Of a DNA stretch of 64,000 bases, positions 12,225-24,100 are shown one piece after another; within the stretch, counting starts at the first letter, position 1; every line of letters starts with the position of its first letter. The position numbers were made by a program, and so were the translations under genes. A model generated the notes under the pieces. That model saw nothing but the letters and a program-made list of their open reading frames with translations. It made no database searches and had not been told where the DNA came from. The DNA is from Apodemus sylvaticus. Taxonomy: Eukaryota > Chordata > Mammalia > Rodentia > Muridae. The stretch spans positions 9,867,347 through 9,931,346 of the forward strand of contig NC_067492.1 of assembly GCF_947179515.1 (NCBI RefSeq). The letters are read 5' to 3'.

Positions 12225-12386
12225 TTTTTTGTTTTTTTTTTTTTTTTTTTTTTAGATACAAGGTTTCTCTGTGTAGCTCTGGCTACCCTGGAACTCATTC
12301 TGCAGACAAGGCCGGCCTCAGACTGGGAGATCTGCCTGCCTCTGTCTCCCAAGTGCTGGGACTAAAGCCTTGTAGCACCACACCCT
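12225..12386 (-). mobile_element. B1 SINE, minus strand
   Basis: Long poly-T followed by a diverged B1 reverse complement. Confidence 0.9.
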
Positions 12387-12486
12387 ACACAAATTGGTCC
12401 TTTAAAGCTGTGTTTCTCATTTTGTGGGCTATGGGCCAGCAGGGTTATCCCAGACCCACTAAATTAGACGCTCAGGCCCAGCAAAC

Positions 12487-12637
12487 TTTGTTTGTTTTGT
12501 GTTTTGAGACAGAGTTTCTCTGTATAATAGCCCTGGGACTTGCTCTGTAGACCCGCTGGCCTCAAACTCACAGAGATCTGCCTGCTTCAGTGTTTCTTGA
12601 GGGTGGGATTAAAGGTGTCTACTACCACGCCCAGCTG
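12487..12637 (-). mobile_element. B1 SINE, minus strand
   Basis: TTTG-rich tail, GAGACAGAGTTTCTCTG, and end ACCACGCCCAGCTG; diverged. Confidence 0.85.
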
Positions 12638-12831
12638 GTCAGCCAACTGTTTTAACACGCCTCCAGGTGGCCCCGACATACACTTAAGATATCAAGGTAC
12701 CTGGGATAATGGTGCCATTTCTGGCTGGAGGGTGGTGCTAAAGCCACAGGCAGGGGATTCCTGTATTTCCCGGCCATGGCAAAGAGGGTGACTCAAGCGC
12801 AGATCTCATCTCACAGAGAAGGCAGCTGACA

Positions 12832-12993
12832 GCCAGACGGAGGGGTACACGCCTTTAACCCCATTATTGGGAGACAGGCAGACTTGCTCTACAAAGCAAA
12901 CTCCAGGACGGCCAGGGCTACACAGAGAAATCCTGTCTCAAAAAAATCAATAAAATAAAATATAATAATAATAACATTAATAATAATAATAAT
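12832..12993 (+). mobile_element. B1 SINE, plus strand, with A/TAA-rich tail
   Basis: Diverged B1 in the forward sense: CAGGACGGCCAGGGCTACACA and CCTGTCTCAAAAAAA, then (TAA)n. Confidence 0.85.
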
Positions 12994-13032
12994 GCTTACT
13001 CTTGAGCCAAACCCAACAATGCCCCCATAGGC

Positions 13033-13525
13033 TGGCTAGTTTCAGTGGTCAACTGAATATTTGGAATTAACTGGGACCCAAAGTGCTGGGCACACCTGTG
13101 AGGGATTTTCTTAATGAGATTATTTGAAGAAGGAAGAGGCATCCTCAATCTGGGCCACACCTTCTTCTGGTGGCAGCCCAGATAAAGGAAGTGGAAAAAA
13201 AGAAATCGTGAATTGTGCCTGCTTGTCCTTGCCTTCACCCTCACTGGCAACGCCACTTATTTTATGGCATTGCTGAGGTTTTCCTTTACCAGCATTCACA
13301 TTAATGCCAGCATAGACTGAAGGTCAGCAGCTGTCCAGGAATGGTCCAGGACTGCATACAGCCCCAGATCAGAACTGCTGAGACAGCCAGCTTCTTGGAT
13401 GGAAATTCTCCTTACCTTTTCTGGCATAAGACAGATATTATTGGACTACCCAGATCACAGCCTGTAAGCCAGTCTAATAAAATCGCCCCTATCATTCAAT
13501 CAGTTCCGTTCCTTTGGAGATCCCT
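13033..13525 (+). mobile_element. Probable MaLR-type LTR fragment
   Basis: Contains a sequence order I associate with rodent MaLR LTRs: a word like GTGGTCAACTGAATATTTGG near the start, CAGCCCAGATAAAGG in the middle, and CTAATAAAATC (poly(A) signal) near the end. Ends are diverged and no target duplication is clear. The family assignment is tentative. Confidence 0.45.
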
Positions 13526-14164
13526 TACTAATAAACTCAGGAACACAGATTCGGGTCTCCCTGAATAACCTCCACCTTGGAGACCGATTTATGAAGTTTC
13601 GGTAATTACAGGGCAAAGGAAAGTCGTAACCCAAAGAAGTCTTCAAACGCATTGGCAGGAATGTCGTGTAGGTAGGTTGCAGTGAAACAGGAGAATCTGT
13701 TCCTTCTCAAGATTCTATCTGAAGGCATTCTTAGCCTCCAAGTGTGTAGAGGCGAGTGGTCAGCAGAGGCACACATCCTAAGTTTCACGCGATAGTGACA
13801 GGACTAAGGCAACTTACAGGCAGCGCCGAGGACTTGCTGCATGTGAGTTTGAATATATACCACCCCCCCCCCAAACTCGCAGGTGCACACACAAAGACTA
13901 TTAATTAGCTTGAGAACCACAAGCTAATATTCCTTCCTGGCCCCTGTTAAAACCACGCATGCACCTAGAGGTGTCTATAAAGTGGATCCTAGGACTTGTG
14001 GACAACACAGTGCGTGGCTCATCGGAGATGCTCAGTTGTTGAGAGGATCAATTCAAACTTCAAAGCACTTTTTTGAGATAGGACGACGGGAATTTCACAG
14101 CTCAGGAGCCACGGACCAGGCTTATTTGCCGTCTGCTCTGCAGGCGGCGCTGGAGGACCCAGAG

Positions 14165-14225
14165 CGGTGAGCGGGGGCGGGCGGGACTTCCTGTTTCTCG
14201 GGAGCACTTCCGGCTTGGTCCGGAA
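14165..14225 (+). promoter_or_regulatory. Taf1c: Taf1c core promoter region
   Basis: TATA-less, GC-rich promoter. A GC box GGGGCGGG lies at 14173-14180 and an ETS-type site CACTTCCGG at 14205-14213, with further ETS-like words (ACTTCCTG, TCCGGAAA) beside it. This arrangement is typical of housekeeping genes. Confidence 0.6.
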
Positions 14226-14309
14226 AACAGTTCAGCCCGGGTGCTCCAGCAGTTGTGGGTGGCGGAGTTGAGGAGCGGCACTCCGGCTCAGTTGTGGCCC
14301 CGGGATCAG
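14225..14309 (+). other. Taf1c: Taf1c noncoding exon 1 (approximate start)
   Basis: A consensus 5' splice site (CAG|GTGAGA) follows 14309. The next acceptor in line is the exon carrying the Taf1c start codon (exon start 15066). The 5' limit is a guess from the promoter elements. Confidence 0.55.
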
Positions 14310-15066
14310 GTGAGACGCTGCCGGGCCCGCGTGCCGGATGCTGAGAGCACGTGGCAGGCCCCGTGGCTATAGCGACGGCCGATTCCAGCGCGGAGGCTTG
14401 TCCTAGATGCTTGCCGTAGGGAGGGTGGTCCCGGAACACTGGTGAGCAGGCTACCCCACGCCGGTCTCCAGTTCAGCCTCCAAATTCAGAGCCTTCACCG
14501 CTCAGCCGGCAGTCTTACTGCGGATTCAATTTTTACTAAAAAATAAGGGCTGATTGACAGTTACTGCTTCTGGAGAGTTCCCACTTTTATTCAGTCCACG
14601 GGCATTTTCGGAGAAGCCAGCATTTGGCAGTGGTAAAGCAGGAATAGTTCGCAGTCCTTGTCCACAGCGGGGTGGAAGAAAGCCTGCCTGCCTCCGTCGT
14701 GCGCGATGCGTTGATGGACGCTCAGTCCTCACCCGCATCCCACTTGGTGCTCCACACTTTCCCCTTTGTATAGTCTGTGGTTGCTTATCTCTTTGGTACT
14801 TTACCTGCCTCGGGGCCTTTTGTGCTCCCGGGTCATTCTCCCCAGCCCCTCTTCCAAGACGTGTGCAAAGCTCGCTCTCTCTCTCTCTCTCTTGCTCGCT
14901 CGCTGCCCTCGGGGAGCCTCCCCTGTGATTGGGAGAAGCAGTTCTTGGGCAGCCCTGCATTAGGCATAGTCTGGTCTTTATCTGCTGCCTTGTAGTGGTC
15001 TCCCCTGAGGGCGCTCTTCAGACTTCTAATGAAGGCACGTGTAACGTTAGATACATTCTCTCCAGG

Positions 15067-18000
15067 ATGGACTTCCCCAGCACCCTGCGGCCTTCCTTGT
15101 TCATGGCCGGTCCACTTGGCATGACTGATGGCCCTGACCTGTCCTTCATGTGCAGCTGGAGAGATGCACTGACCCTGCCAGGGTCCCAGCCACAGAACTG
15201 CAGGGTGAGGATGGAAAGAGGCTCTTTCCTTGGTCTCATCATTCACTTACCTGGCAAAGAGGTTCAGGCAGATGCTACTCATGCTGTGCATGGGCCGCCC
15301 TGCTATCCAGACGGCCTCTCAACAGAGGCTGTGGCTCCTCTTCCCTCGCTCCCTCTCCCTAGCCAGCATCTCTGTGTCAGGGTCCTTACAGGCCCAGGAG
15401 CCCAGCATGAGGAAGTCAGGCAACCTCACCTAAGGGACTGCCAGTGATGGGAGACACGGAGTCAGTGGGCAGACATGCCCTGTGCAGTGTGGCCTTGGCT
15501 CTCCGGGTCAATGGAATGGCAGGGCAAGGGGGCAGGATGTCTGCTCTTGGGAGGCCCATCTTCAGCTGCCTTGTATTGAGTACATAGAGGGGGGGGGGTT
15601 TGGGGGAGGGGAGATCTTGGCCCTAGGGGCTGGGAGCCGTGCTGGTACCTACTTGGGGCCCCACTGAATGGCAGACTCTGGAAGTGGCTGAAGAAGTTGG
15701 AGCTCATTGGGCTCTGGGTGGGACAGTCAAGATACAGGTGCTTCCTTTGAAAGCCGCTGTGAACGGAGCCGAGGATACGGTTGGTGGCCTGGGTTCAAGT
15801 CCATGGCTGTTCTTTGTTGACTCTGTCATCTATGTCCGCCTCGTGCTTTGGGTTGTCCATTAGCGGATGTGACCAGCTTTTCACACTTGTCCCGAGGACT
15901 GAGTAGTTCTTGCCAGGGAGTGCACACCTGCCGTGCTATTGCTGCCCTTTTCCTAGGATCCAACATTGTCATTTGCTAAGAACCTGCTCTGGGAGCCGTC
16001 GACACCAGGACCCCTCCCCCTGGTGCCTCCTGGTTCTGGTAAGTCTCTCTCTCTCCCCTCTGGGCTCCCTCCAAGGACCTCAGCCATCACATGCACAAGG
16101 GGATCCCAGAACCCCAGATACCTCCAGGGGTATTCCGTCCCCATTCCTCCTCAGGTTCTTCTCTGACCCCCCCCCAACCCCTCAGATCCCTGGGACCCTG
16201 GTGTGACAGCTCAGGACTTCCTTTTCCGGGGAGGTCACTGCTACCAGTACCAGACTCGAGTTGTGCTGGATGTCACTGAGCAGGTAAATGGTCCCTGGGT
16301 GGGACAGCCTCTCACAGCCTGCGCTGTGCTGACTCACACAGCTGTCCCTCACAGCTCAGCCGCTTCCTGTGGCACCATGGGGATATAGCCTTCGCGCCCC
16401 TGGGGAGGCTCATGCTGGAGAACTTCAGATTGGAGGGGAACCGGGTAAGGAGCCGCCACTGGCCGGGTGGATGCTCGGCCGCCTCCCTGGTGAGGCCCGA
16501 GGGGACGAACCTGACAGGCCTTCCCTGCAGGGCTACTCGAAAAAGATGACCATAGTCAGCGCGAAGAGGCTGCTTCAGGACCTCGGCGGACACCAGCCCT
16601 GGGGGCAAGTAGCCAGTGAGAAAGCCTGTGGTGGGATGTGGAAGGAGCCGGAACACTGGCCAGGTTTTCATCCTGGTGGCTTTTCCAGCCCCACAGTCAT
16701 GAGCCACAAGCTCACGAAATCCCCAGCTCTAAGCAGCGTAAGGGAAAAACCGTTCAGTCATTGGTGAACCTTGGGCCCGGCTACACCCAGGTGTTCAGAA
16801 TGTTGACAGGGCTCTCTTGTCTCGTCCACTTACTTCCCAGTCTGACTTAACTCAAGTAGCAACAGGGTGGCTTCTTGTTCCAAGGGAAGAGTCGGTATCC
16901 GAACTACCACAAGGCCTACAAGAGACTATGGCTGCCCTGACTGGGGACATCTGTGAGCCACTTCCTAGGAGGCACCGAAATATTCAGGGTTTGGGGTCCA
17001 GGACCAGGGCAGGGCGTACTCAGGGCAGCTAATCCCAGTGCTGTCCTCTGCTCCGTCCTAGGTGTCCCTGGGCTTCCCTCAGCCGCCGGCTGCGTCGCTT
17101 CTCCATCCTGGGGGGTCCTGTCCTGAGCAGGTCAGTGTCATCACTCATGGGGAGGCTGCTACATGAGGAGCTGGCCCTGCGGTGGGAGCAGTTGCTGATG
17201 GATGAGGCCTTCACCGGGGGCGCGATGGCCTGGCTGCCTGGAAGGACAGCGCGGGCCGGACAGCTGGTCTACCCTAGCGGGGGTGCCTTGGACAAGCTGT
17301 GTATCCTTTCTCATTTGGTGGGGAAGCTGACGCCATCCACAGGGTAGGTCGGGAAGAGTGAGCTGGCGACCAGAGTCCACCCCAGTCCTTAACCAGCGGC
17401 TCAGATTTCCAGGAGGTCAGTGTGAATTCAGGTGGCAACCCCCGGGTCCTCGAGGACCCTGGACACGTCCAGCTGAGGGGACCTGTACGGCAGGTGGTGA
17501 CCAGCACTGTCCAAGGAGAAAGTAAGATTTCTTCCCTTCCTCCCTTCCTCCCTCCTTCTTGTCCTCTACCATCCCCCTGCTACACACACACCACAGGCCT
17601 GACCTCAGTCTCCTCCCCAGCGCTTCTGGCCGTCCGCTCTGACTACCACTGTGCGCTGTGGAAGATCGATAAACAGGGGCCACCAGCACCCTTGCAGGTG
17701 CTGCAGGTGGAGAAGGGGGCCACTGGTATTAGCCTCAGGTAAAGGATGTGGACATCCCAGCATGGGCAAGGGTCTGGGAGAAGGGCCAGGTTGCTGGATG
17801 GTAACACAGCACCCTGTGGCCTGTAGCCCTCACCTGTCAGGAGAGCTGGCCATCTGCAGCCGTTCTGGAGCTGTGTGTCTGTGGACTCCACAAGACGGGT
17901 AACTTCCCTTTCCCCCCAAAACCTTCCTCTCCAAAGCAGAACCATGGCCTTCCGCTCCATGGCCCTAGTTGTCTTCTAGCCCAGCCCCTCAACACCCTTG

Positions 18001-20236
18001 TGCCCCCAAACCCCACCAGGCCCACACTCGTGGCTTGCCTTCCTCCTCAAGGCTGCAGACAGTCTATAAGGACCCTGAGACACTCGCCTTCCGTGATCCG
18101 TCTCCCTGGCGCTGGGCAGACTTCACCGACCACCCCCGGGTGCTGACTGTGGGGGACCGCACAGGGGTGAAAATGGTTGACATTCAGGTATTGCTTGAGG
18201 TGAGGGGAAGCCTTAGGCAGGAGGCATCTCCGGCCTGAAAACTCAGGCCGAGCGTGCTGTGCTTTCTGCAGGGCCCGCCGGGCTGTGGGCTGCTGCTGTT
18301 CCGCGCTGGAGCAGAGGCCGCCTGCCAGAAAGGAGAACGGGTGCTGCTTGCCCAGTACCTGGGGCAGCCGGGTGCCACCTCTACGGCTCTGCATCTCATC
18401 TGCACCCAGGTGAGCGGCAGCCTTCTCCTTGGGCTCAGCTCCTGACTCCGCCAGAGCTTCTGCCAGCAGGCCTGATGCCCAGCCACAGGAACCAAAGAAT
18501 GATGGGTCCCCGAGCATGTGACCTTACTAGGGGCAGGTGGCCTGGGTCCCCTGCAAACCTAGACGAGGATCTGGGAGGAGGCAGAGGTTGACTCTGGCTC
18601 AGGACACCAGTTGGCACAAGGGTCTGCTGTCAGGAGTGCAGGGATGGATGTCAGGGACTTCTATGAGAGCCCCTCTGCCCTAGAAAATACCTGTTTTAGG
18701 TTGAGTAGGCCAGGTTGAGAGGGACTTGAGGGCTAATGGGAGTGCTGTCCTCTGGGTGTGGGGCACCTCCTGCAGGCGGTGTGGCCTGGACGGGGTTATC
18801 GGAAGGCTGGTACCAGGCATCCGCCAAGCTCACTCTCCCTTCTTCCTCAGTTCTCGATCTACCTGATGGACGAGCGCCTCCCCCTGGTGCCAATGCTTAA
18901 GTGGGACCATGGCCTGCCATCTGCACCCCTGCTTGCCCGCCTGCTACCCCCAGCTAGCCCGGGCTGTCCTCGGCCCCTGCTCCTGGGGGGCCAGGGTGGA
19001 CAGCTTCAGCTGCTTCATATAGCAGGTCAGGCGGGCAGGGCGGGTGAGGGGGGTCGGGCGGGGCTCATGGAGACTTGCTAGTGCTGGGACTGGCATGCCT
19101 AGCTCTCTATCCTTTCTCCAGGAGGGGGGACTTCCATGCCCCAGCTGGCAGGGCCTCCTCAGTCTCTGCCCTCCATCACCGACTCCCTCTCTGCCTTTCC
19201 CCTGCTGGAACCCAAGAGGCAGCAGCAGCTGCAGGACCGCCTGGAGGCACCACTCATAGGTACGCCGGGCAGAAGGGGCCTGGGGCTGACCTGGGAGGTG
19301 CGTCAGGCTCTGCAGCTCTTCTCCTCCTGTCTAGGTCTGGCCGCAGCCCCACCCTGTGCCTCTGCCCCGGGGTTGTTGCTCTTCCAGCTCTCGGCAGCTG
19401 GAGACGTCTTCTACCAGCACCTCCACCTCCAGCAAGCCTCCAGTCACCCAGCACCAGAGTGCCCTGCACCCAGGGCGACAGCTCCTCCAGTGGACCAGGC
19501 GCCCAAGCCCTCTTGGAGCTCTCGGGCCCGGGCCCGTTGCAGCCGCTGGCTAGAAGCCCTGATGGAATTGTCCCCCACTTGTCCAGTGTGGACCGCCCCC
19601 ACCTTCTCCCACCGCCGTTTCCTGGGCCACATGGAGCCTCAGAAGAGCCAGGAGACCCTGGCACAGACGCTCCGAGCAGCCATGGCCAAGGGGCAGCTCC
19701 TGCGGCCTGGGGACCTGAGCACACTCCCCAGGGCAGAGCCACCCCCTGCACCTCAGTGCAGCCAGCAGGATGAGCTGACTGAGCGCTTGGCAGAGGCCTG
19801 GGAAGGACGGACAGCTGCCTGGTGGAGAAGACATCACAGTCAGACCTCTGAGCCCCAGACACAGTCCAAGCGGCCCAAGCGCCGGACTCAGCTGTCTAGC
19901 ACCTTCTCCTCATTCACAAGCTACTTGGACTCCCCAGATGCCAGCGGTGTCCCTCGTAGCCAAGACCTCTCTACCTCAGAAGCCTGTCCTCATCCTCCCG
20001 GGATTCCACCCTCCCAGGAGTCAACACAGGAGCTGTGGGCCCAAGGTGTGCAGCGTGAACGGCGACAGACCCTCCGCGATTTCATGGCCAGGCTTCCGCC
20101 TCCGAGGGACACTCCCGGGCCGGTGGCTACCCCTCCCTCCCAGGCCTCCAGCCTCCAGACCATGTCTGTCAGGCAGCAAACACCTGTCCTCTCCGGCTCT
20201 CAGCGTCCCCGGAAGAAACCACGGATGGGCTTCTGA
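15067..20236 (+). CDS. Taf1c: Taf1c, TATA-box-binding protein-associated factor, RNA polymerase I, subunit C
   Basis: Fourteen coding exons: 15067-15204, 15957-16038, 16186-16283, 16355-16444, 16531-16604, 17062-17300, 17405-17521, 17621-17738, 17827-17898, 18052-18187, 18272-18409, 18851-19025, 19122-19259, 19335-20236; total 2517 nt, 838 residues. The exon carrying the start begins at 15066, one base before the ATG (MDFPSTLRPSLF). The protein is the large TAF of SL1/TIF-IB, which with TBP selects the rDNA promoter in the nucleolus. A WD40-like propeller region spans roughly residues 250-500 (for example the SRSGAVCLW blade). The basic C-terminus holds SKRPKRRTQL and ends KKPRMGF, a likely nuclear/nucleolar signal. 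Introns are GT-AG except intron 6 (GC-AG). Intron 14 is only 75 bases and stays in frame. Convergent with Dnaaf1. Confidence 0.95.
16605..17061 (+). other. Taf1c: GC-AG intron 6 of Taf1c
   Basis: The only donor that preserves the frame between PWG and CPW is TGGGG|GCAAGT, a GC donor with an otherwise ideal 5' splice site. The acceptor is GTCCTAG|G. Confidence 0.85.
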
Positions 20237-20490
20237 GTGGGGAAAGCCACGTCGGAGAGCCTAGCCTTCCTCCTGGAGCTCTGCACTGAGCTTAGCCACG
20301 CCAGGGCGGAGCCTCTACCTCCCAGAGAACGGTGTGCCCACGGAAGCTAGAGCAGGTTAGAGCCGGGTTGAAGCTATGGGGATGAGTCTGTTCTGTGTAT
20401 CTGATGGTCGGTTATTCCCGAGAGCCGGCTGCAGAGGCCGCATCAGGATGGCTAGTGCTGGGTCACTGCAGTCCCGAGTGCCCCCCAGTC

Positions 20491-20655
20491 TCCCACCTTC
20501 TCCCACTGCCGTCCTCTGGGCCACATGGAGCTGCAGGAAGAGCCAGGAGACCATGGCACAGAAACTCTATGCAGCCATGGCAAAGGGCCAGCTCCTGGAG
20601 CCTGGGGGTCTGGGTACACTCTCCAGGGTAGAGCTGCCCCTGCACCTCAGTGCAG
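20491..20655 (+). repeat. Taf1c: Decayed duplicate of Taf1c exon 15 coding sequence within its 3' UTR
   Basis: This stretch aligns over about 165 bases to coding positions about 19598-19762, 893 bases upstream, at roughly four-fifths identity by eye. The translated copy still reads KSQETMAQKLYAAMAKGQLL, against KSQETLAQTLRAAMAKGQLL in the real exon, but it lies after the stop codon. Confidence 0.85.
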
Positions 20656-20818
20656 CAGTGTGGCTAGAATGTAGGGCCATCCCAGTGTTGGCCTCCTGTC
20701 CTCGAGGACACCTCAGCCCAAGTGCCTCCTGAAGTGGCCCAGTGAGTCAGCTGTTGTGGGTTGTTTGTGCTACAGCCATATAGATTCAATAGGCGTTGAC
20801 ACTTTGACTCTGGGGCTG

Positions 20819-20824
20819 AATAAA
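20819..20824 (+). terminator. Taf1c: Taf1c poly(A) signal
   Basis: Canonical AATAAA, 583 bases past the stop codon. Cleavage is expected near 20840. Confidence 0.8.
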
Positions 20825-20994
20825 CCTGTCCACTGGCCTTGAGCTGGATGGTTATGTGGGCAGAGCAGATGGTGTCTGATGTGTAAAGCCCACTCTCTCT
20901 ACCTTGGGGACACACACACACTTTATACAGTGGGGTGGGGTTTCTGACCTCATCAGAAGTCTAGTAACATGCTGACTGTGTGGGTTTTAAAGTG

Positions 20995-21000
20995 TTTATG
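20995..21000 (-). terminator. Dnaaf1: Possible Dnaaf1 poly(A) signal (variant)
   Basis: No AATAAA or ATTAAA occurs on the minus strand between the Dnaaf1 stop and the Taf1c 3' end. CATAAA here, or TATAAA at 20922-20927, are the nearest variants. The choice is uncertain. Confidence 0.35.
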
Positions 21001-21173
21001 TTGTTGTGGGATCTGTAACCAGGGGAAACCGATGTTGGGGACAAGGCCCACTGGGGTAGCTGCACGGCATGTGCCGTGCAGGCTGCCAGAGCGCACCAGC
21101 AGTGATACCCAGGAGAGGGTGCCCTGCATCCGCCGCGCCGCTGCTAGCCTAACAGTGTAGACTGCCTTGCGGT

Positions 21174-24100
21174 TCAGTCCAAGCCAAATTCAATATCTTC
21201 CAGGCCTACCCGGGTGCTGGGCTCCTCCGGGTGTGATGAAGACTGTGCGTCATTCTCAGCTCCGTCTCCTGAAGAGTTGGGAGAGAACAAATCCGTGCTT
21301 GAGTAACACTGCCCTTCTTGCTGAGCACCAGGCCAGCACAGACTCCTTACATGAACACTTTAAGACCCACACAGTCGGTCGGCATGTTACTCTGCTGCCA
21401 GTCAGGTTCTCCTCTGATGAGATCAGAAACCCCGCCCCACTGTATTTTGTGTGTGTGTGTGTGTGTGTGTGTTTGTGTCCCCTTGTGCAAGGGGAACACG
21501 GGGAGCATAAGCCACCCCAAAAGCAAGTACCTAAAATGCACACCCAACCCTGGGTACTCTTCTGTGTGTGCTGTCCAGACAGCCTGTGCCTGCACACAGC
21601 ACCAGGTGTGAGGTTTGAAGCTGCCATGCCTCTGCTGGCCACATTCCCACTGGCTAGCCACGCCTCCACTGGCTAGCCACGCCTCCACTGGCTAGATAGC
21701 ATCAATGCTTTTGTCACTCAGCCCTAGTATCTGTGGTCCCCTCCTCTGGAGTCTCTGGCCTGGAACCATGGGGCCATGTGACACACCACAGTCAGACGTA
21801 GGAATGGGCAGAAGGCCCCATCTGCTGCCCACACCCTGCGGTCCTCCCTACATAGCCTCACAGAGTGTTACCTAGTGGAGTGGCTGCAGGCAGCTGGCTG
21901 TCTCCATCTTCACTAGACTGGGCAAGTGCGGGGTCACTGGCACAGGTGTGGGGTGGCAGTGGCTGGTTTGACTCTCCCTCTGCCAACTCATCCTCTTCGA
22001 GTTCCTGGATGAGGGGCCGTGAAGACGCTGTGCTGGAGTCTTGACCTTGGGTTTCTAAGTCTGTTTTTGCTGTTGGCTTACATATGTCTGCGAAAGGCAC
22101 CGTGGCTGCTGTTGGGGGGTCCTTGGAGACGGCAAATATGTGTGAGAGAGCACCTGTGGTGCCTATGGGAGTGCCCTCAAACATGGAGAGGGACAGCTCA
22201 TCCAGCTCCAGGTCACTGTCGTCACTCGAGCTGGAAATGGCCTGGATTTTCGGGATGCCTGTTTCCTGGTGAGAGAACGTGAACCGTGTCTGTTATTCCT
22301 GTGGTCACAGTGCAGAAAAGGGAGAAGGGTCACATGTGGGGTAGGGAGGAAGCAGGCTGGTACAGGGCCTCGGGATGAACACCCCAGCCAGCCCTCTCCA
22401 TGCTTCTCTCACCACATACCCCACCCCACCAATACTGGGTTCTAGCCTCTGCCACACCCTGGAGCCCAGCAACTCTTCAGATTTGTTGCTGGACAACCTT
22501 GGTCCCCACAGGGCATGACCAGAGTTTTTTGGGGCTATGAGAACCCATGAAGAGGTTCCCTCCAAAGCCTCTGGGGACAGGTCTGACAGTTGCTTGCTGG
22601 CTCCTGGTTATGCCCAGGGCACAGTCAGGTGTCTCACCCCCTCACCCGTGTGTTCCTTCCCGCTAAGTCTAGCTTTAGTGGAAGAGCTTGGGAGGCGTGC
22701 ATGAAAACAGCATAGAGCACAGTGCGCCCACTTCATCTCATGCAGCCACCAGGAGACCTGCAGCAAGACACCCAGGTCACTGAAATAAGTCTGTGGAGGG
22801 ACCAGAGAGCAGCTTCCTCAGAAGGGCAGTTCACTTCTAAGGGAGAGGCACGGCGGTGCATTCCTGTAAGCGCAGTACTTGGGAGGTAGAGGCAGGCGAG
22901 AGCTGCCACCGTGGAGGCCATTCTGGGCTTTAGGGAAGGGCTGCCGACCTTTGTCTGGTTTTCCGCAGACACATCCGAACCATCAGCATCTTCCAAGTCA
23001 GGCAGGTCCTGAAAGAGTCAGTGACCACCTTGTCATCCAGAGACACAGTGGGGGAAAGTACCAACAGGAGACAAGGGACATTGTCACCAAGGCCTCTCGG
23101 CAGCTCCCACTCATGCCCAGGCCTCAGCATGCTCAAAACCACACTGGCCCTTCAAGTGTGGGTAATGGAAGAGTTTGCAGGCTAGGCACAGTAAGATTGT
23201 CACAGCTTCTTCACTGTTCTGTCACAGGAAACCCAAACTCAAAGGTACCTGTTACACATTAGTCTGGGCCTCCCGAAAATCCGGAAACCGCATTGCCACT
23301 GTTTCCTAGTTGTGTGGCCTTGGGCAAGTTGCTTAACCTGTTTCTCCCTCCCGTTCCTACTCTGTAATATTGGAATGATAATACCACCTATCTCAGAACA
23401 CTGTCCATACCATGCCTCAAGCAAGGCAGTCTCAGACTCCACTCCACTCTTCACTGTGCCCTGGACAGTCATTCTCAGTTCGAAGCCCAGGCTTCAGGCA
23501 GGCAGAGTGAGGCCCAGCTCACATGGGTTTACACGCCTCACAAACCATTGCTCCACTGAATTGCAGATCTTGGGACAATATAGTTTCTCATGCCTTGCTA
23601 GCAGGAAATACACTGTATTGTCACCCAAATAGGAGGAGCTTTGGGGAGCAGTAACAAAGCTGTAACCCAGCATTTGCTGGAGGGACCCTGGACAATCACA
23701 CCAAGGCGAACCAACAGGAAGCAGAGTGGAGACCAGCCGATAAATGGCCAGAGCCACCTACCAGGCTGTGGGTGTGAGGCCCAGCAGACTCCAGTGACAC
23801 ATTGTGACTCTAGGGCTGGCCACAGAACTACTTTGCGCTGTAGTGTCCCTGGAACCTCCAGTGTGGTTTTCACAGCCCTGAGGTAAATGGACCGGCCCCC
23901 AAGTCTGAGTCTCAGCAGGGTGGCTGGGGTTAAGCCTTGTTGGCTGTGCTACACCTGCTCTCTGGAGGACTCCTGATACAGTGAGGACCACAAAGGGATC
24001 ACCCTCCCCTCCCTCAGCATGAAGCCCCCTGCTCACATCAATGAAAAGCCTCTCCTTGGTCTCCAGGGCAACAGCCTCTGTGTCTTCAGTTCTGGCCCCA

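Larger units (their letters stand above)
7761..14150. other. Adad2-Taf1c intergenic region
   Basis: Divergent intergenic stretch. It holds SINEs and LTR-type repeats (listed separately), a four-copy 30-base repeat and otherwise unremarkable sequence. A degenerate SINE-like stretch lies near 12030-12190. The stretches 8860-9770, 10010-11150 and 11560-12000 show no gene, and no conserved coding exon was recognised anywhere in the region. Confidence 0.6.

Noticed and set aside
13982..14170. Short frame ending at a GTGAGC donor just upstream of Taf1c exon 1
   Set aside because: Could be an alternative first exon, but it lies upstream of the GC/ETS promoter elements and joining it to exon 2 has no sequence support beyond the GT.
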